A stretch of 35,000 bases of DNA from Symbiodinium natans (Eukaryota > Sar > Dinophyceae > Suessiales > Symbiodiniaceae): positions 183,796 through 218,795 of the forward strand of contig CAJNDS010002070.1 in NCBI GenBank assembly GCA_905221605.1, written 5' to 3'. The position numbers and the translations under genes are program-made. Positions 1 to 9,525 of this stretch are shown one piece after another (positions within the stretch are counted from its first letter, which is position 1; each line of letters opens with the position of its first letter). Below the pieces are notes generated by a model. It saw only the letters and a program-made list of their open reading frames with translations, was not told where the DNA came from and ran no database searches.

Positions 1-780
1 AATTCATAATTAGTTCATATTTAATAATTAATTAATAATAAATCAATTGATAATTATTACGTAACCACTTAATAATTAACTAATCATCATTAATAATTAA
101 TTAATACTATTAATGATGAATCATTAATGAATATTGAATGATAATTTATTAATAATTAATTAATAATTAATTATTAAATTAAAAAAAGTACCGAATTAAT
201 TTCATAATTGAAATATAATTAATTAGTAATCAATTAATAATTAGCTAATAATTACTACTTAATTGATAAATTAATTAATTAAGAATTAATCAATCATTAA
301 ATAGAAAATAATTAATACTTAGTTTTTATTATTTAATAACTAATTAATTAATAAATAGTTAATTGTTCATTGATAATTAATAAGTAATAATTAAGCAGCT
401 AATAATTAATGGGTTTAGGTTAGGGTTTACGGTTTAAGGATAAGGTTTAGGAAATTACGGTTTAAGGTTTAAAGGTTAGAATTTAAGGTTTCGATTTTAA
501 GTTTTAAGGTTATCGCTACTGGCCAGCGAATTAATTGTTAAGTATTTGTCAATGAATTAATTGAATTAATTATTAATTAACAATTAATTACTTCATGATT
601 AATGAATGATGAATGAATTAATTAATTATTAATAACTAATTCATAATTACTAATTAATCAACAAATTAATAAGTAATAAGTATATAAATTAACAAGAAAT
701 TAATAATCAAATTATAGTAAACCATAAAAAAACTATTAATCAATAATGAATTAATAATTCATTATTATTTCATTAAGACT
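1..780. repeat. AT-rich TTAATTAA-type block
   Basis: Almost only A and T, built from overlapping TTAATTAA, AATTAATAATTAA and ATTAATGA words without a fixed period. No credible coding frame. Positions about 409-515 inside it carry degenerate telomere-like words (GGGTTTAGG, GGTTTAAGG). Composition changes abruptly near 780. It could be a satellite or AT island, or a chimeric join in the assembly; the sequence alone does not decide. Confidence 0.8.
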
Positions 781-883
781 TATATGCTGTTGCAAATCAT
801 GCTTAGGCTCCTCTGCCACCCCTAGGGGTTGCAGCAGGGCTATAGAGATGCCGAAAACTGGAAAACCAAACACAGCCAAAACC

Positions 884-1080
884 AACAAAAAACCAAAAAC
901 TGAAAAACCAAAAAAACCAAAACCAAAAAAACCAAAACCAAAAAAACTAAAAAAACCAAAAAAACCAATTTTGAGGAACTTTTCGATGTAAGGGCTGATA
1001 ATAAGCCACTTCCAGGAGTTGCCCAAAATTGGTGTTTTTGGTTTTGGTTTTTTTGGTTTTCCAGTTTTTGGTTTTTTTTG
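884..1080. repeat. A/C-rich inverted repeat (foldback)
   Basis: The left arm (about 884-968) is a run of CCAAAAACTG, AACCAAAAAAACC and CCAATTTTG words. The right arm (about 1020-1080) is its reverse complement (CCAAAATTGG, GGTTTTGG, CCAGTTTTTGG) with a few indels. The loop of about 50 bp is GC-richer. Two overlapping minus-strand frames cover it but translate to low-complexity sequence, so I do not call a gene. It may be a foldback or MITE-type element. Confidence 0.7.
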
Positions 1081-1092
1081 TTGTGTGGGTAT

Positions 1093-1137
1093 AATGAGTT
1101 CGCTGCGAGAAAGCACCAAAAACGCAGCGGGCTCATT
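1093..1137. repeat. Small hairpin beside the foldback
   Basis: AATGAGTTCGCTGCG at 1093-1107 pairs with CGCAGCGGGCTCATT at 1123-1137, with 13 of 15 positions complementary and a 15-nt loop. It directly follows the right arm of the larger foldback and may be part of the same element. Confidence 0.6.
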
Positions 1138-1164
1138 TTACCCCCAAACCGCCACAAGCTAGGG

Positions 1165-1500
1165 TCTAGGGTAGCAGTTCAGGGTTTAGGGTTTCGGGTT
1201 TCGGGTTCTTGGCTTAGGGATCTGAGGAGGGGTTTCGGGCCTAGGCTTGGGGTATTTCATGGGTACTTTTAAGAAGTTGAATTTGAGACCAGAACCCTAC
1301 AACCCCACAACCCCACAATCGTACAACCCTAGAACCCTAGAACCCTAGAACCCTAGAACCCTAGAACACTAGAACCCTAGAACCCTAGAACCCTACAACC
1401 CTACAACCCTACAACCCTAAACCCAACTCTAAACCCTATAACCTAGGCCCTAAACCCTCACCTCTAGACCCCAAACCCTAAACCCTAAACCCTAACCCTT
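1165..1500. repeat. Degenerate telomeric tracts; (CCCTAGAA)n subarray
   Basis: 1165-1250 is degenerate TTTAGGG/TTTCGGG; 1290-1500 is the opposite orientation. Within it about 1323-1390 is a homogeneous 8-mer (CCCTAGAA)n, a local variant of CCCTAAA. The 1250-1290 gap carries no recognisable gene. Confidence 0.85.
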
Positions 1501-1578
1501 AGCAACAAAGTGCTCAAGATGTTCCTTGCGATGCCGGGCTGCCATTTAGGCGGCTGTGGGAAGACCATCCCAAACTAA
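1501..1578 (+). CDS. Possible terminal exon fragment
   Basis: Open frame SNKVLKMFLAMPGCHLGGCG then KTIPN and a stop, about 25 codons, preceded by CCCTTAG, which can act as a 3' splice site. It sits between two CCCTAAA tracts. I do not recognise the product. The piece is short enough for a chance open frame, so only the splice-like border and the protein-like composition support it. Confidence 0.22.
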   Translation, partial: SNKVLKMFLAMPGCHLGGCGKTIPN

Positions 1579-2000
1579 ACCCTACCGTACCCCCTCAACC
1601 CTAAACTTTGTCATAGCGGGGTATCATTTTACATTTTCAAGGATACTTAAACTCAATTAGGAATAGAAATTTAACTTTTCAATCCTATCCCAACCATGAA
1701 CTAGTAAACCCCCCTAGCCCTGAACCCCTAAACCCTTAAACCCCCAAATGCCTTGAACCCTTTAACCCTTTTTTAACTCTTTAGCCCTTTAGCCCTTTAA
1801 CCCTTTTAGCCCTTTTGATCCTTCAACCCTTCAACCCTTCAACCCTTCAACCCTTCAACCCTAAACCCTAAACCCTCAGCCCTAAACCCTAAACCCTAAA
1901 CCCTAAACCCTAAACCCTAAACCCTAAACCCTAAACCCTAAACCCTAAACCCTAAACCCTAAACCCTAAACCCTAAATCCCAAACCCTAAATCCTAAACC
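1579..2000. repeat. CCCTAAA tract with 8-mer (CCCTTCAA)n
   Basis: About 1608-1700 is an AT-richer unique stretch with no frame worth calling. 1700-1820 is degenerate, 1818-1858 is (CCCTTCAA)n, and 1858-2000 is nearly pure CCCTAAA. Confidence 0.9.
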
Positions 2001-2032
2001 CTGCCATCCTTTCCTTCTCGGTCACTGTTGAG

Positions 2033-2257
2033 GGCGACCCGCAGTCCCAAGTCGTAGATCTGCTGGGCCCTTCCAGACAGGGTCCAGGCTTTGAGGTTCA
2101 GGGTTTAGGGTTTAGGGTTTAGGGTTCAGGGTTTAGGGTTTAGGGTTTAGGAACCCGAAGCCCCAGACCCTTAGGAACCCCAAAGAAGACAGGGGGCCTT
2201 CCTACAGCCCTAACCCAGAAAGCCGAGAGGCTGGTGAGCTGCGCTCGACCGGACTAG
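2033..2257 (+). CDS. Two-exon 3' gene fragment, telomeric intron
   Basis: Exon a, 2033-2102, follows a pyrimidine-rich acceptor (CTTTCCTTCTCGGTCACTG then TTGAG) and reads GDPQSQVVDLLGPSRQGPGF, then EVQ. It ends phase 1 at CAGG|GTTTAGGG. The 48-nt intron (2103-2150) is only TTTAGGG/TTCAGGG units and ends TTTAG. Exon b, 2151-2257, continues in phase (TRSPRPLGTPKKTGGLPTAL...) to a TAG after ARPD, just before the next CCCTAAA tract. The frame of exon a also stays open upstream to 2003. No family recognised. A 48-nt intron is short but possible. The join is inference from phase and GT-AG borders. Confidence 0.35.
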
Positions 2258-2284
2258 GGTCCGAGATTCCCTAAGCTCCTCATA

Positions 2285-2500
2285 CACCCTAAACCGAAAC
2301 CCCAAGCCCTAAACCCTTTCAAAGCTTTAGAACCTTAGGCCCTTTTGGGAACTCTAAACCCTAAACCCTAGACCCTAAACCCTGAACCCCCTAGACCCTA
2401 AGCCCTAAACCCTAAACCCTAAACCCTAAACCCTAAACCCTAAACCCTAAACCCTAAACCCTAAACCCTAAACCCTAAACCCTAAACCCTAAGCCCTGAA
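2285..2500. repeat. CCCTAAA tract
   Basis: Degenerate start, then nearly pure CCCTAAA from about 2400. The following snippet (about 2501-2611) has two competing open frames, one ending CSSPL-stop and one reading EQLLLTAVKPYKPYGQYS into the next TTTAGGG tract. Neither can be preferred. Confidence 0.9.
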
Positions 2501-2680
2501 CGCAGCTCCCGAAGTTTCACCCGACACGGCTCCGCAAAGGAAGATATGAAGCCTGAGCCTCCGAGCAATTGCTCCTCACCGCTGTAAAGCCCTATAAGCC
2601 CTATGGGCAATACTCAGGGTTTAGGGTTTAGGGTTTAGTGTTTAGGGTTTAGGGTTTAGGGTTTAGGGTTTAGGGTTTAG

Positions 2681-2781
2681 AGTACCCTATAGGCCCTGAA
2701 CCCGAAGCCCTAGAGGCTTATCTTCTGCGCGCAACGAAGCCTCTGGCCACGGTCTTGGGTTACAACCCAAAGGGAACCTGA
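2681..2781 (+). CDS. Terminal exon after a TTTAGGG tract
   Basis: The TTTAGGG tract at 2612-2680 ends exactly in TTTAG, and the following 101 nt read YPIGPEPEALEAYLLRATKP then LATVLGYNPKGT and TGA. The acceptor, the length and the stop fit a last exon on the plus strand. Composition is protein-like with a helical EALEAYLLRA segment. The product is not recognised. An upstream exon in matching phase is not certain. Confidence 0.4.
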
Positions 2782-2814
2782 CATCCTCCAAAACCCTGAA
2801 GGCCCATAGAAGCT

Positions 2815-3355
2815 CTGAACCCTAAACCCGAAAAAGCCTTGCCCTAAACCCTAAACCCCTAAACCCGAACCCCCAAGCCCCTAACCCCTAACCCCTAAAC
2901 CCTAAACCCTAAACCCTAAACCCTAAACCCCAAACCCCAAACCCTAAACCCTAAACCCTAAACCATCTGACCCGGAGAGCTCTGGCCGATCCTGCCCAGC
3001 TGGAATGATGGATCTTCGCGGTCCAAAGCAGAAGCCGCCAGCCAGACTGGCAAGATGCACTCAGGGTGTTTTGATTCGTTGATTAGGGTTTAGGGTTTAG
3101 GGTTTAGGGTTTAGGGTTTAGGCTTTAGGCTTTAGGCTTTAGGCTTTAGGCTTTAGGCGTTAGGCTTTAGGCTTCAGATCGCTAAACCCCAAACCCCAAG
3201 TCCTACACCCAAAACCCAAAACCCAAAACCCCAAACCCCAAACACCAAACCCCAAACCCTAAACCCTAAACCCTAAACCCTAAACCCTAAACCCTAAACC
3301 CTAAACCCTAAACCCTAAACCCTAAACCCTAAACCCTAAACCCTAAACCTAGATG
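2815..3355. repeat. Telomeric tracts in opposed orientation
   Basis: 2815-2963 CCCTAAA; a 120-nt snippet 2963-3082 with an open plus frame (PSDPESSGRSCPAGMMDLRG... to TGA, low confidence); 3083-3175 TTTAGGG becoming CTTTAGG; 3180-3350 CCCTAAA. The 3083-3350 pair is a large imperfect palindrome. Confidence 0.85.
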
Positions 3356-3901
3356 GGAATGCAGCTTAGCGCAAGTGGGAGGAACGACATCCTGGCTTGA
3401 CCAGGACACTTTTGACACAACTGCTAAGCTTTTGTGGTTTAGGGTTTACGGTTGTTGCCCTAAACCCTAAACCCTAAACCCTAAACCCTAAACCCTAAAC
3501 CCTAAACCCTAAACCCTAAACCCTAAACCCTAAACCCTAAACCCTAAACCCTAAACCCTAAACCCTAAACCCTAAACCCTAAACCCTAAACCCTCTAGAC
3601 GTTGAACCGCCCTAAAACCTCAACCCTGAGTTCAATCCTTGCCAGAATCTGGCTGGGGCGGGGGAAGCCAAAGTGCTTCTCAGACACTCTCTCTGGGCAG
3701 TTTCAGGTGGGTTTAGGGTTTAGGGTTTAGGGTTTAGGGTTTAGGGTTTAGGGTTTAGGGCTACCAAAAGCTGCCCTGCCCAGGAACTTCCCGCTTGAAA
3801 CCGCCCAAAATATTCCCAGGGACAGAGGCCGGCCAGGCTTCTGGAGATCGCACCGTCTTAAGCCCGAAGCCCTCAACCTCCTTTGTGGTGCTTTGCTGTA
3901 A
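3355..3901 (+). CDS. Three-exon fragment with telomeric introns
   Basis: Exon 1 (about 3355-3436, after CCTAG) reads RWECSLAQVGGTTSWLDQDT then FDTTAKLLW and ends at TTGTG|GTTTAGGG. Exon 2 (3631-3706) lies after CCCTGAG and ends at TTTCAG|GTGGGTTTAGGG, a good donor. Exon 3 starts at 3759 after TTTAG. Two phase solutions exist. One joins exons 2-3 through LPKAALPRNFPLETAQNI... to a TAA at 3899-3901, followed by AT-richer, UTR-like sequence. The other joins exons 1-2-3 and stays open past 4040. I cannot choose between them. Product unknown. The donor of exon 2 and the TTTAG acceptor are the firmest parts. Confidence 0.3.
3458..3758. repeat. CCCTAAA tract and TTTAGGG tract around exon 2
   Basis: 3458-3595 is nearly pure CCCTAAA. 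3707-3758 is pure TTTAGGG and would be the intron between 3706 and 3759. Confidence 0.9.
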
Positions 3902-4042
3902 CTTTACATCTTTAGCCTTTTTGGGTTTATTGGGTTTCTTAAGAAGGCAGCTAAAAATTGAATTCATAGCTACCCTGCCAAGAGCAGCCAAAGCCCCGAG
4001 CCTCCCAGGCCCCAAACTTTTTGAACCCTGCACCTGTCTGGT

Positions 4043-4550
4043 TTCGGGTTTAGGGTTTAGGGGGTGTGGGGTTTCGGGTTTCGGGTTTAGGGTTTCGGGT
4101 TTAGGGTTTAGGGTTTAGGGTTTAGGGGACCATTCCATGACTGGGTTGTTGAACATGGGCCACTCTTGTAGGAGGAGTTTAGGGCTTAGGGGCTATCAAT
4201 ATGCTAACCCAGGCTTAACACAAGGTTTTGGGTACTTACTGAAGGTCACAACTGGAACAGCTTCCCAGGCCTGTGACTCTTCCTCAGCATTCACCAAGAT
4301 AACAAACCATTTCAGGTCGGTAGATCCCAAATAAGGGGCCATGCAAGGGAAACTACCCAACCGAAACGTCCTGGACAAGGCAAAGCCCGCAATCCTTAGC
4401 TCCCTAAGCCCCCAGACCCAGACCCCTAAACCCCTAATCTCCTAAGCCCGGAAAGCCTCAACCCCATCGAACCCCTAAACCCTAAACTCTAAACCCTAAA
4501 CCCCAAACCCTAAACCCTAAACCCCAAACCCCTTATCCCCCACGACACAA
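4043..4550. repeat. TTTAGGG tract, snippet, CCCTAAA tract
   Basis: 4043-4130 TTTAGGG/TTTCGGG; 4131-4400 unique, with short overlapping frames on both strands and no clear gene; 4400-4540 CCCTAAA/CCCCAAA. Confidence 0.75.
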
Positions 4551-4661
4551 AATGGACTCTTCAGTCTCTAGCCGGCGACCAGTCGAGTTCTCCGTTTCTA
4601 TCCAAGGGAGCCGCTGTTTGGACTCATGCGGTTGAAGTGTGCTGCCAACCTCCATGACAGA

Positions 4662-5560
4662 AGGGTTTAGGGTTTAGAGTTTAGGGTTTAGGGTGTTGGG
4701 GGTCAGGGTTCAGGGGTTCAGGGTTTAGGGTTTAGGGGTTCAGGGTTTAGGGCGAGGGTTGAGGGTTGAGGCTTCAGAATTCGGGGTTCAGATTTCAGGG
4801 GTGGCTTAGGGTTCAGGGCTTCGGGTTTGAGGGCTTGGGCTCCACTGCGTTTTACGAGGCTTGCAATAAGCTTCAATTCGCAAGGCGGTTGGGGGCCCCT
4901 GAACCCAACGCCTAAACCCTAAACCCTAAACCCTAAACCCTAAACCCTAAACCCTAAACCCTAAACCCTAAACCCTAAACCCTAAACCCTAAACCCTAAA
5001 CCCTAACCTAAACCCTAAACCCTAAACCCTAAACCCTAAACCCTAAACCCTAAACCCTAAACCCTAAACCCTAAACCCTAAACCCTAAACCCTAAACCCT
5101 AACCCTAAAACCCTAAACCCTAAACTAAACCCTAAACCCTAAACCCTAACCCTAAAACCCTAAACCCTAAACCCTGAACCCGACCTCATTGCGCCCAACA
5201 AGGGACTAATTGAGGGACCCCAAATAGAGGGACCCTTTTGAGACAGCAAAACGTACAAGACCCAAGCCTTCAGAAAGCTGAGTGACATGAGATCCACTAG
5301 AAACTAAAACCTAAACCCTAACCCTCCATTCAGAAGATGCCTCTAAAGCTCGAACCCCTAAAACCCTGAACCCTATTCAAGGGATTACACCCTAAACCCT
5401 AAACCCTAAACCCTAAACCCGAAACCCTAAACCCTCAACCTTAAACCCTAAGCCCTAAACCCTAAACCCTAAACCCTAAACCCTAAACCCTAACCCTAAA
5501 CCCTAAACCCTAAACCCTAAACCCTAAACCCTGAACCCTGAACCCTGAACCCTATTTAGG
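4662..5560. repeat. Telomeric block with long CCCTAAA arrays
   Basis: 4662-4835 is degenerate TTTAGGG. 4908-5180 is a long CCCTAAA array with internal phase slips (CCCTAACC, CCCTAAAACC). 5285-5560 is another. The gaps 4836-4907 and 5181-5284 hold no frame that I can support. Confidence 0.9.
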
Positions 5561-6419
5561 GGTTTAGAGTACAACCCTAAATGGGAGGCCCATCCGAAAG
5601 CGTCGGGCATTCGGAAGCAGGCCGGGTCTCATCGCGAGGTGCAGTGAGTATTTCATGTGTTGTTGTATTGCTAGATGCAACTAGGGGGTGTTTGGCTCTG
5701 ACGGAGGTTTTGGATTTAGGGTTTAGGGTTATAGGGTTTAGGGTGCTCTGAACCCTAGACCCTACTGAGAAGAACCCCTGAACCTTAAAGGCGAGGACCG
5801 TTTCAGGTGATCGAGCACCCTCAAACACACCCACATGCACCTGGAAAGCAGCCGTTTGGAAGTGTCCTGTCTGGGAACTCCCCTCAGACCCCGAACCCTA
5901 AACCCTAAACCCTAAAACCCTTAACCCTGAACCCGAAATCCTAAAAACCCCTAAACCTTTCATGTGCAACATCCTAAGCCTCATATGCAGTTGGGGTTTA
6001 TATGAAAGTTCACGTTGGCTACAGGGCTGGGGCCTTGGGACCGGCAACCGGCATGTCCAACCCTGAACCCTGAACCCTAAACCTCCGTTTAGGGGTTTAG
6101 GGTTTAGGGTTTAGGGTTTAGGGTTTAGGGGACCCTCAACCCGAAGTCCGGAACCGGGTTTAGGGTCTAGGGTGTAGGGTGTAGGGTTAGGGGTCCTTGT
6201 GATTCCCCTTCCTCCTAGAGATCCTTAACCCTAAACCCTAAACCCTAACCCCCCCCTCCCCCTCCAAGATGTGACGCTCTTCGTCGCTAGGTGCGGTTGC
6301 TCCGACACTTTGTGGATTCAGCTTTGGCCGAGTTCTTCGGGGAGGACCTCAAGACCATATCTTGAGGGGGGGGGGGTAGGGTTAGGGTTTGGGGTTTAGG
6401 GTTTGGGGTTCAGGGTCAG
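5561..6419. repeat. Short telomeric tracts with unsupported snippets
   Basis: Small tracts at 5710-5745 (TTTAGGG), 5890-5955 (CCCTAAA), 6060-6190 (both), 6222-6255 (CCCTAAA with a C run) and 6375-6415 (TTTAGGG after a G run). Snippets between them (5580-5700, 5745-5890, 5960-6060, 6255-6375) show only short frames on either strand. I see no gene that I can support. Confidence 0.6.
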
Positions 6420-6606
6420 AGTTAAGGGCCATATTTGTAGTACATGAAGGGAAACCTCCAGGGGGTACAACCTCAGGGGTGCGATTCGAGTTGGACTGCA
6501 GGGGCGATCTCCGCCTAGCTGTGTCTCGAACGTCGTGGTGGCATGCTTCGGTGGCATCGTGCCATCGCAGAGGGGAACCGGGAGACGAGAGACGAGAAGA
6601 CGGCAG
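6420..6606 (+). CDS. Internal exon, 62 codons
   Basis: Borders are GGTCAG| at 6419 and CGGCAG|GTTTAGGG at 6606-6607, both good splice contexts. The frame is open throughout: LRAIFVVHEGKPPGGTTSGV, then RFELDCRGDLRLAVSRTSWW and a basic/acidic tail ending GDERREDG. It enters in phase 1 and leaves in phase 2. At 187 nt it is one of the longer snippets, so a chance open frame is less likely. The product is not recognised. The intron after it begins as a TTTAGGG tract (6607-6680). Confidence 0.45.
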
Positions 6607-6732
6607 GTTTAGGGTTTAGGGTTTAGGGGTTTAGGGTTTAGGGTTAGGGTTTCGGGTTTAGGGTTTAGGGTTTAGGGTTCGTAATTTTCAAGACATGTAG
6701 AGAGCTAGCTCTATAGATACCCCTAGAGCCAG

Positions 6733-6804
6733 ATCCATGATGTGGACCTGCTCTTGCTCATCTACCCTTTTGGCAAAGGGATGGACGTGGGGCCCGTTCC
6801 TTAA
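6733..6804 (+). CDS. Terminal exon, hydrophobic core
   Basis: After GCCAG (6728-6732) the frame reads IHDVDLLLLIYPFGKGMDVG, then PVP and TAA at 6802-6804, just before a TTTAGGG tract. LLLLIYPF resembles a buried strand or helix. The last 35 bp, coding for GKGMDVGPVP-stop, recur inverted at 7248-7282. A competing frame (SIDTPRARSMMWTCSC...) is open through the same bases but looks less protein-like. Confidence 0.4.
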   Translation: MHDVDLLLLIYPFGKGMDVGPVP

Positions 6805-6806
6805 GG
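6772..6806 (+). repeat. 35-bp inverted duplication, copy 1
   Basis: Positions 6772-6806 are the exact reverse complement of 7248-7282. Telomeric tracts of opposite orientation lie on the inner side of each copy, so the whole 6772-7282 interval is a large palindrome with a unique centre. Confidence 0.9.
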
Positions 6807-6888
6807 GGGTTTAGGGTTTAGGGTTTAGGGTTTAGGGCTTAGGGTTTAGGGTTTAGGGTTTAGGGTTTAGGGTAAGAGTTTTTTGAAG

Positions 6889-6999
6889 ATTCACACCGAA
6901 TCCCGGCAGAAGGAGAGCCAGGCTCTCGACATTGCCGTGGAAGCAAGCTGGGCGAACGTCAATCCCCTTTGCGGCTTGCGCCCTGGCATCGGGTCTTAG
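6889..6999 (+). CDS. Terminal exon, 36 codons
   Basis: The preceding telomeric tract ends with GGGTAAGAG followed by TTTTTTGAAG, a pyrimidine-rich acceptor. The exon reads IHTESRQKESQALDIAVEAS, then WANVNPLCGLRPGIGS and TAG, where TAG overlaps the start of the next TTTAGGG tract. Third positions are mostly G/C. I recognise no family. The stop is partly supplied by the telomeric repeat, a situation seen at other snippets here. Confidence 0.45.
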   Translation: MHTESRQKESQALDIAVEASWANVNPLCGLRPGIGS

Positions 7000-7247
7000 G
7001 GGTTTAGGGTTTAGGCTTGGAGCCTCATACCTCCCAAGAAGCCCCGCAACCCCTATATCCCCCAACACCTCGAAACTCCTCCCCCCCCCCCCCCCAACTC
7101 TTACCAAACTCTACAAGCACCCCTATAAACCCCTAAACTCTCGAAACCCCAAAACCCCAGACCCCTAAGCAACTAAACCGCGAAACCCCTGAAACCCTAA
7201 ACCCCAAACCCTAAACCCTAAACCCTAAACCCCTAAACCCTAAACCT

Positions 7248-7282
7248 CCTTAAGGAACGGGCCCCACGTCCATCCCTTTGCC
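7248..7282 (-). repeat. 35-bp inverted duplication, copy 2
   Basis: Exact inverted copy of 6772-6806. Here it forms the start of the plus-strand exon at 7255-7321. Confidence 0.9.
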
Positions 7283-7321
7283 GCGCTGTCCGGCGCCTAC
7301 TACGTGGACTGCGGCACCTGA
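7255..7321 (+). CDS. Terminal exon, GC3-rich
   Basis: Follows CCTTAAG at the end of a CCCTAAA tract and reads NGPHVHPFAALSGAYYVDCG, then T and TGA. Nearly every codon ends in C or G, the strongest coding signature of the snippets around it. The reading extends past the inverted duplication, suggesting that this copy is the original and that 6772-6806 is derived. Product unknown. Confidence 0.35.
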
Positions 7322-7349
7322 GCTCAAGGAGCCTTGTTTTCGCCCCTTG

Positions 7350-8340
7350 GGGGTTGAGGGGTTTAGGGTTTAGGGCTAGGGTTTAGGGTTTAGGGTTTAG
7401 AGTTTGGGGTTTAGGGTTTCGGGTTTGGGGTTTGGGGTTTGGGGGTTTGGGGGGTTTGGGGGTGTAGGGTTTAGGGCACAGACTCCCTGATGGGTTACAT
7501 CATAGGGGATGTTTGGTATCCCGATTTCCCGAGCTTCCTGCTAAGAACTAGCAAGGTCGCTCTTCTAAGACGGTTTAGGGCTTAGGGGTTGAGTGTTCGG
7601 GAGACTTCTGGGTTCGCTCTAACTGCCAGTTGCGCTTCTTTGAACCCAAGTCATGACTAGCCTTTGTAAACCCTGAAGCCCCAAAATCTCCAAAGCCCCA
7701 AAAACCATAAAAAGCCCCCAAAGCCACCGAAAAGCCCCAAAGCCCTCACCCGAAACCTCAGCCGCTCAGGTAACAACGCCACATCCCAGGTCCCGTGCCA
7801 GATCAACTTGATGGACCCGAGGCCGGAGATTGTTGGGATTTAGGGTTTGCGGGTTTAGGGTTTAGGGTTTGGGGTTTGGGGTTTAGGGTTTAGGGTTTGG
7901 GGTTTGGGGTTTAGGGTTTGGGGTTTGGGGTTTAGGGTTTAGGGTTTGGGGTTTGGGGTTTAGGGTTTAGGGTTTGGGGTTTAGGACATACAGGGTTTGT
8001 CGATTGGGGGTTTAGGATGAAGGCTTGGGGATTCAGGGTTTAGGGTTCAGGGTTCAGGGTCTCCAATCACTAGACCATGAACTAGTGCAGCTGGCCCTAG
8101 ACCCTAAGCCCTCAAACCTACCGAAACCCTAAACCCAAATTTCAGAAAACGCTGAAACACGGAAAAGGCCTGGAAAATATTTCAGAAACCCTCAGCCCTA
8201 GAGGACCCTACACCTACACCCTAAAGCCTATGGAAGCCCTAGCACCCCTAAACCCCAAGCGCTTAGGCCCTAAATAAACCCCCTGAACCCTAAACCCTAG
8301 GAACCCTAAACCCCAGAAACCCTGAACCATAGACCCGGAA
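7350..8340. repeat. TTTAGGG/TTTGGGG tracts and degenerate CCCTAAA
   Basis: 7350-7478 mixes TTTAGGG and TTTGGGG. 7480-7840 is mostly unique with weak telomere-like words and no convincing frame. 7840-7985 alternates TTTAGGG and TTTGGGG units in near-regular order. 8095-8335 is degenerate CCCTAAA. Confidence 0.75.
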
Positions 8341-8517
8341 GCTTGCGTGTTGGTTCCGATTTGCTGAGCACTCATGGGACGGGTGGGGGGTGGGGGGGGG
8401 GGGGAAACCCTAAACGCCTAAACCCTAAATGGGTTTAGGGTTTCGGGTTTAGGGTTTCGGTTTATAGGGTTTCAGGCGCAGGGCTTGCTCCCTTGAGGCT
8501 TTGGGGTTCAATGTCCT

Positions 8518-8770
8518 TATCCCTAAACCCCTAAACCCCTAAACCCCTAAACCCCTAAACCCCTAAACCCCTAAACCCCTAAACCCGTAAACCCCTAAAC
8601 CCCTAAACCCCTAAACCCCTAAACCCCTAAACCCTTAAACCCCTAAACCCCTAAACCCCTGAACCCCTGAACCCCTGAACCCCTAAACCCCTAAACCCCT
8701 AAACCCCTAAACCCCTAAACCCCTAAACCCCGAAACCCTAAACCCCTAAACCCTAAACCCTAAACCCTAC
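8518..8770. repeat. (CCCCTAAA)n 8-mer array
   Basis: About 30 tandem copies of the 8-mer CCCCTAAA with rare substitutions (CCCGTAAA, CCCCTGAA), a homogeneous derivative of the 7-mer. Confidence 0.95.
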
Positions 8771-8807
8771 GCCTCCAAACCCTGAACCCTACACAGCCCT
8801 TAGGAAC

Positions 8808-8883
8808 ATGCCACGCCAAGGCCGTCAGCGCCCATGGCCTCGCTACCTGCGCAGGCAGCGAATTTTGTTGGACAATAAGTTAG
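8808..8883 (+). CDS. Possible first exon, Arg-rich
   Basis: An ATG at 8808 opens MPRQGRQRPWPRYLRRQRIL then LDNKL, ending phase 1 at TTAG|GTTCAGGG, the start of the next tract. Nine arginines in 25 residues would suit a basic N-terminus or targeting sequence, but this is guesswork. No partner exon was found. Confidence 0.25.
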
Positions 8884-9150
8884 GTTCAGGGTTTAGGGTT
8901 TAGGGTTTAGGGTTTAAGGGTTTAAGGGTTTAAGGGTTTAAGGGTTTAAGGGTTTAAGGGTTTAAGGGTTTAAGGGTTTAAGGGTTTAAGGGTTTAAGGG
9001 TTTAAGGGTTTAAGGGTTTAAGGGTTTTTTAAGGGTTTAAGGGTTTAAGGGTTTAAGGGTTTAAGGGTTTAAGGGTTTAAGGGTTTAAGGGTTTAAGGGT
9101 TTAAGGGTTTAAGGGTTTAAGCGTTTAGCTTTAGGCTTTAGGCTTGAGGC
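8884..9150. repeat. (TTTAAGGG)n 8-mer array
   Basis: After a few TTTAGGG units, about 25 copies of TTTAAGGG (8910-9125), then CTTTAGG units. A different 8-mer from the array at 8518. Confidence 0.95.
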
Positions 9151-9199
9151 TTTCGGGTTCCCTAAACCCTGAAACCCCAAGCCCTAAACCCTGAACCCT

Positions 9200-9525
9200 C
9201 TGCAAACCGTCGATCCTGCACCCCAAGCTCTAATGATGAGGGGCCCAAACACCACATAAAACATAAGGAGTCTACAGCATGGTTTTCCAGAATCCCTCTT
9301 TATAAGGAGGCCCTTATACCCCCAATCGTAGGGTTTGGGGTTTTGGGTGCAGGAACGGTTAGTAAGAAATAAAGGCTCTGGGCTTGGGTTTGTTGGGCTT
9401 AGGGTTTGTTAGAGTAAGGGCCAGACTAAGGAATGTATGTATGTGTATATATGTGTAGATGCAGTACATATAGGTGATGATAAGGGTTCTGGTTCTTGTC
9501 TATCTTGGACATTGTGTTGAAGTTT
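9200..9525. other. Unique stretch, no gene seen
   Basis: AT/GT-rich sequence with a TATG/TG microsatellite near 9430-9470. No frame worth reporting on either strand. Confidence 0.5.

Noticed and set aside
751-1157. Two minus-strand ORFs over the foldback
   Set aside because: Low-complexity Lys/Pro/Asn and Phe/Gly/Val peptides from the inverted repeat.
3761-4033. 90-codon minus-strand ORF
   Set aside because: Antisense to the plus exon starting at 3759, and it lacks splice-like borders on its own strand.
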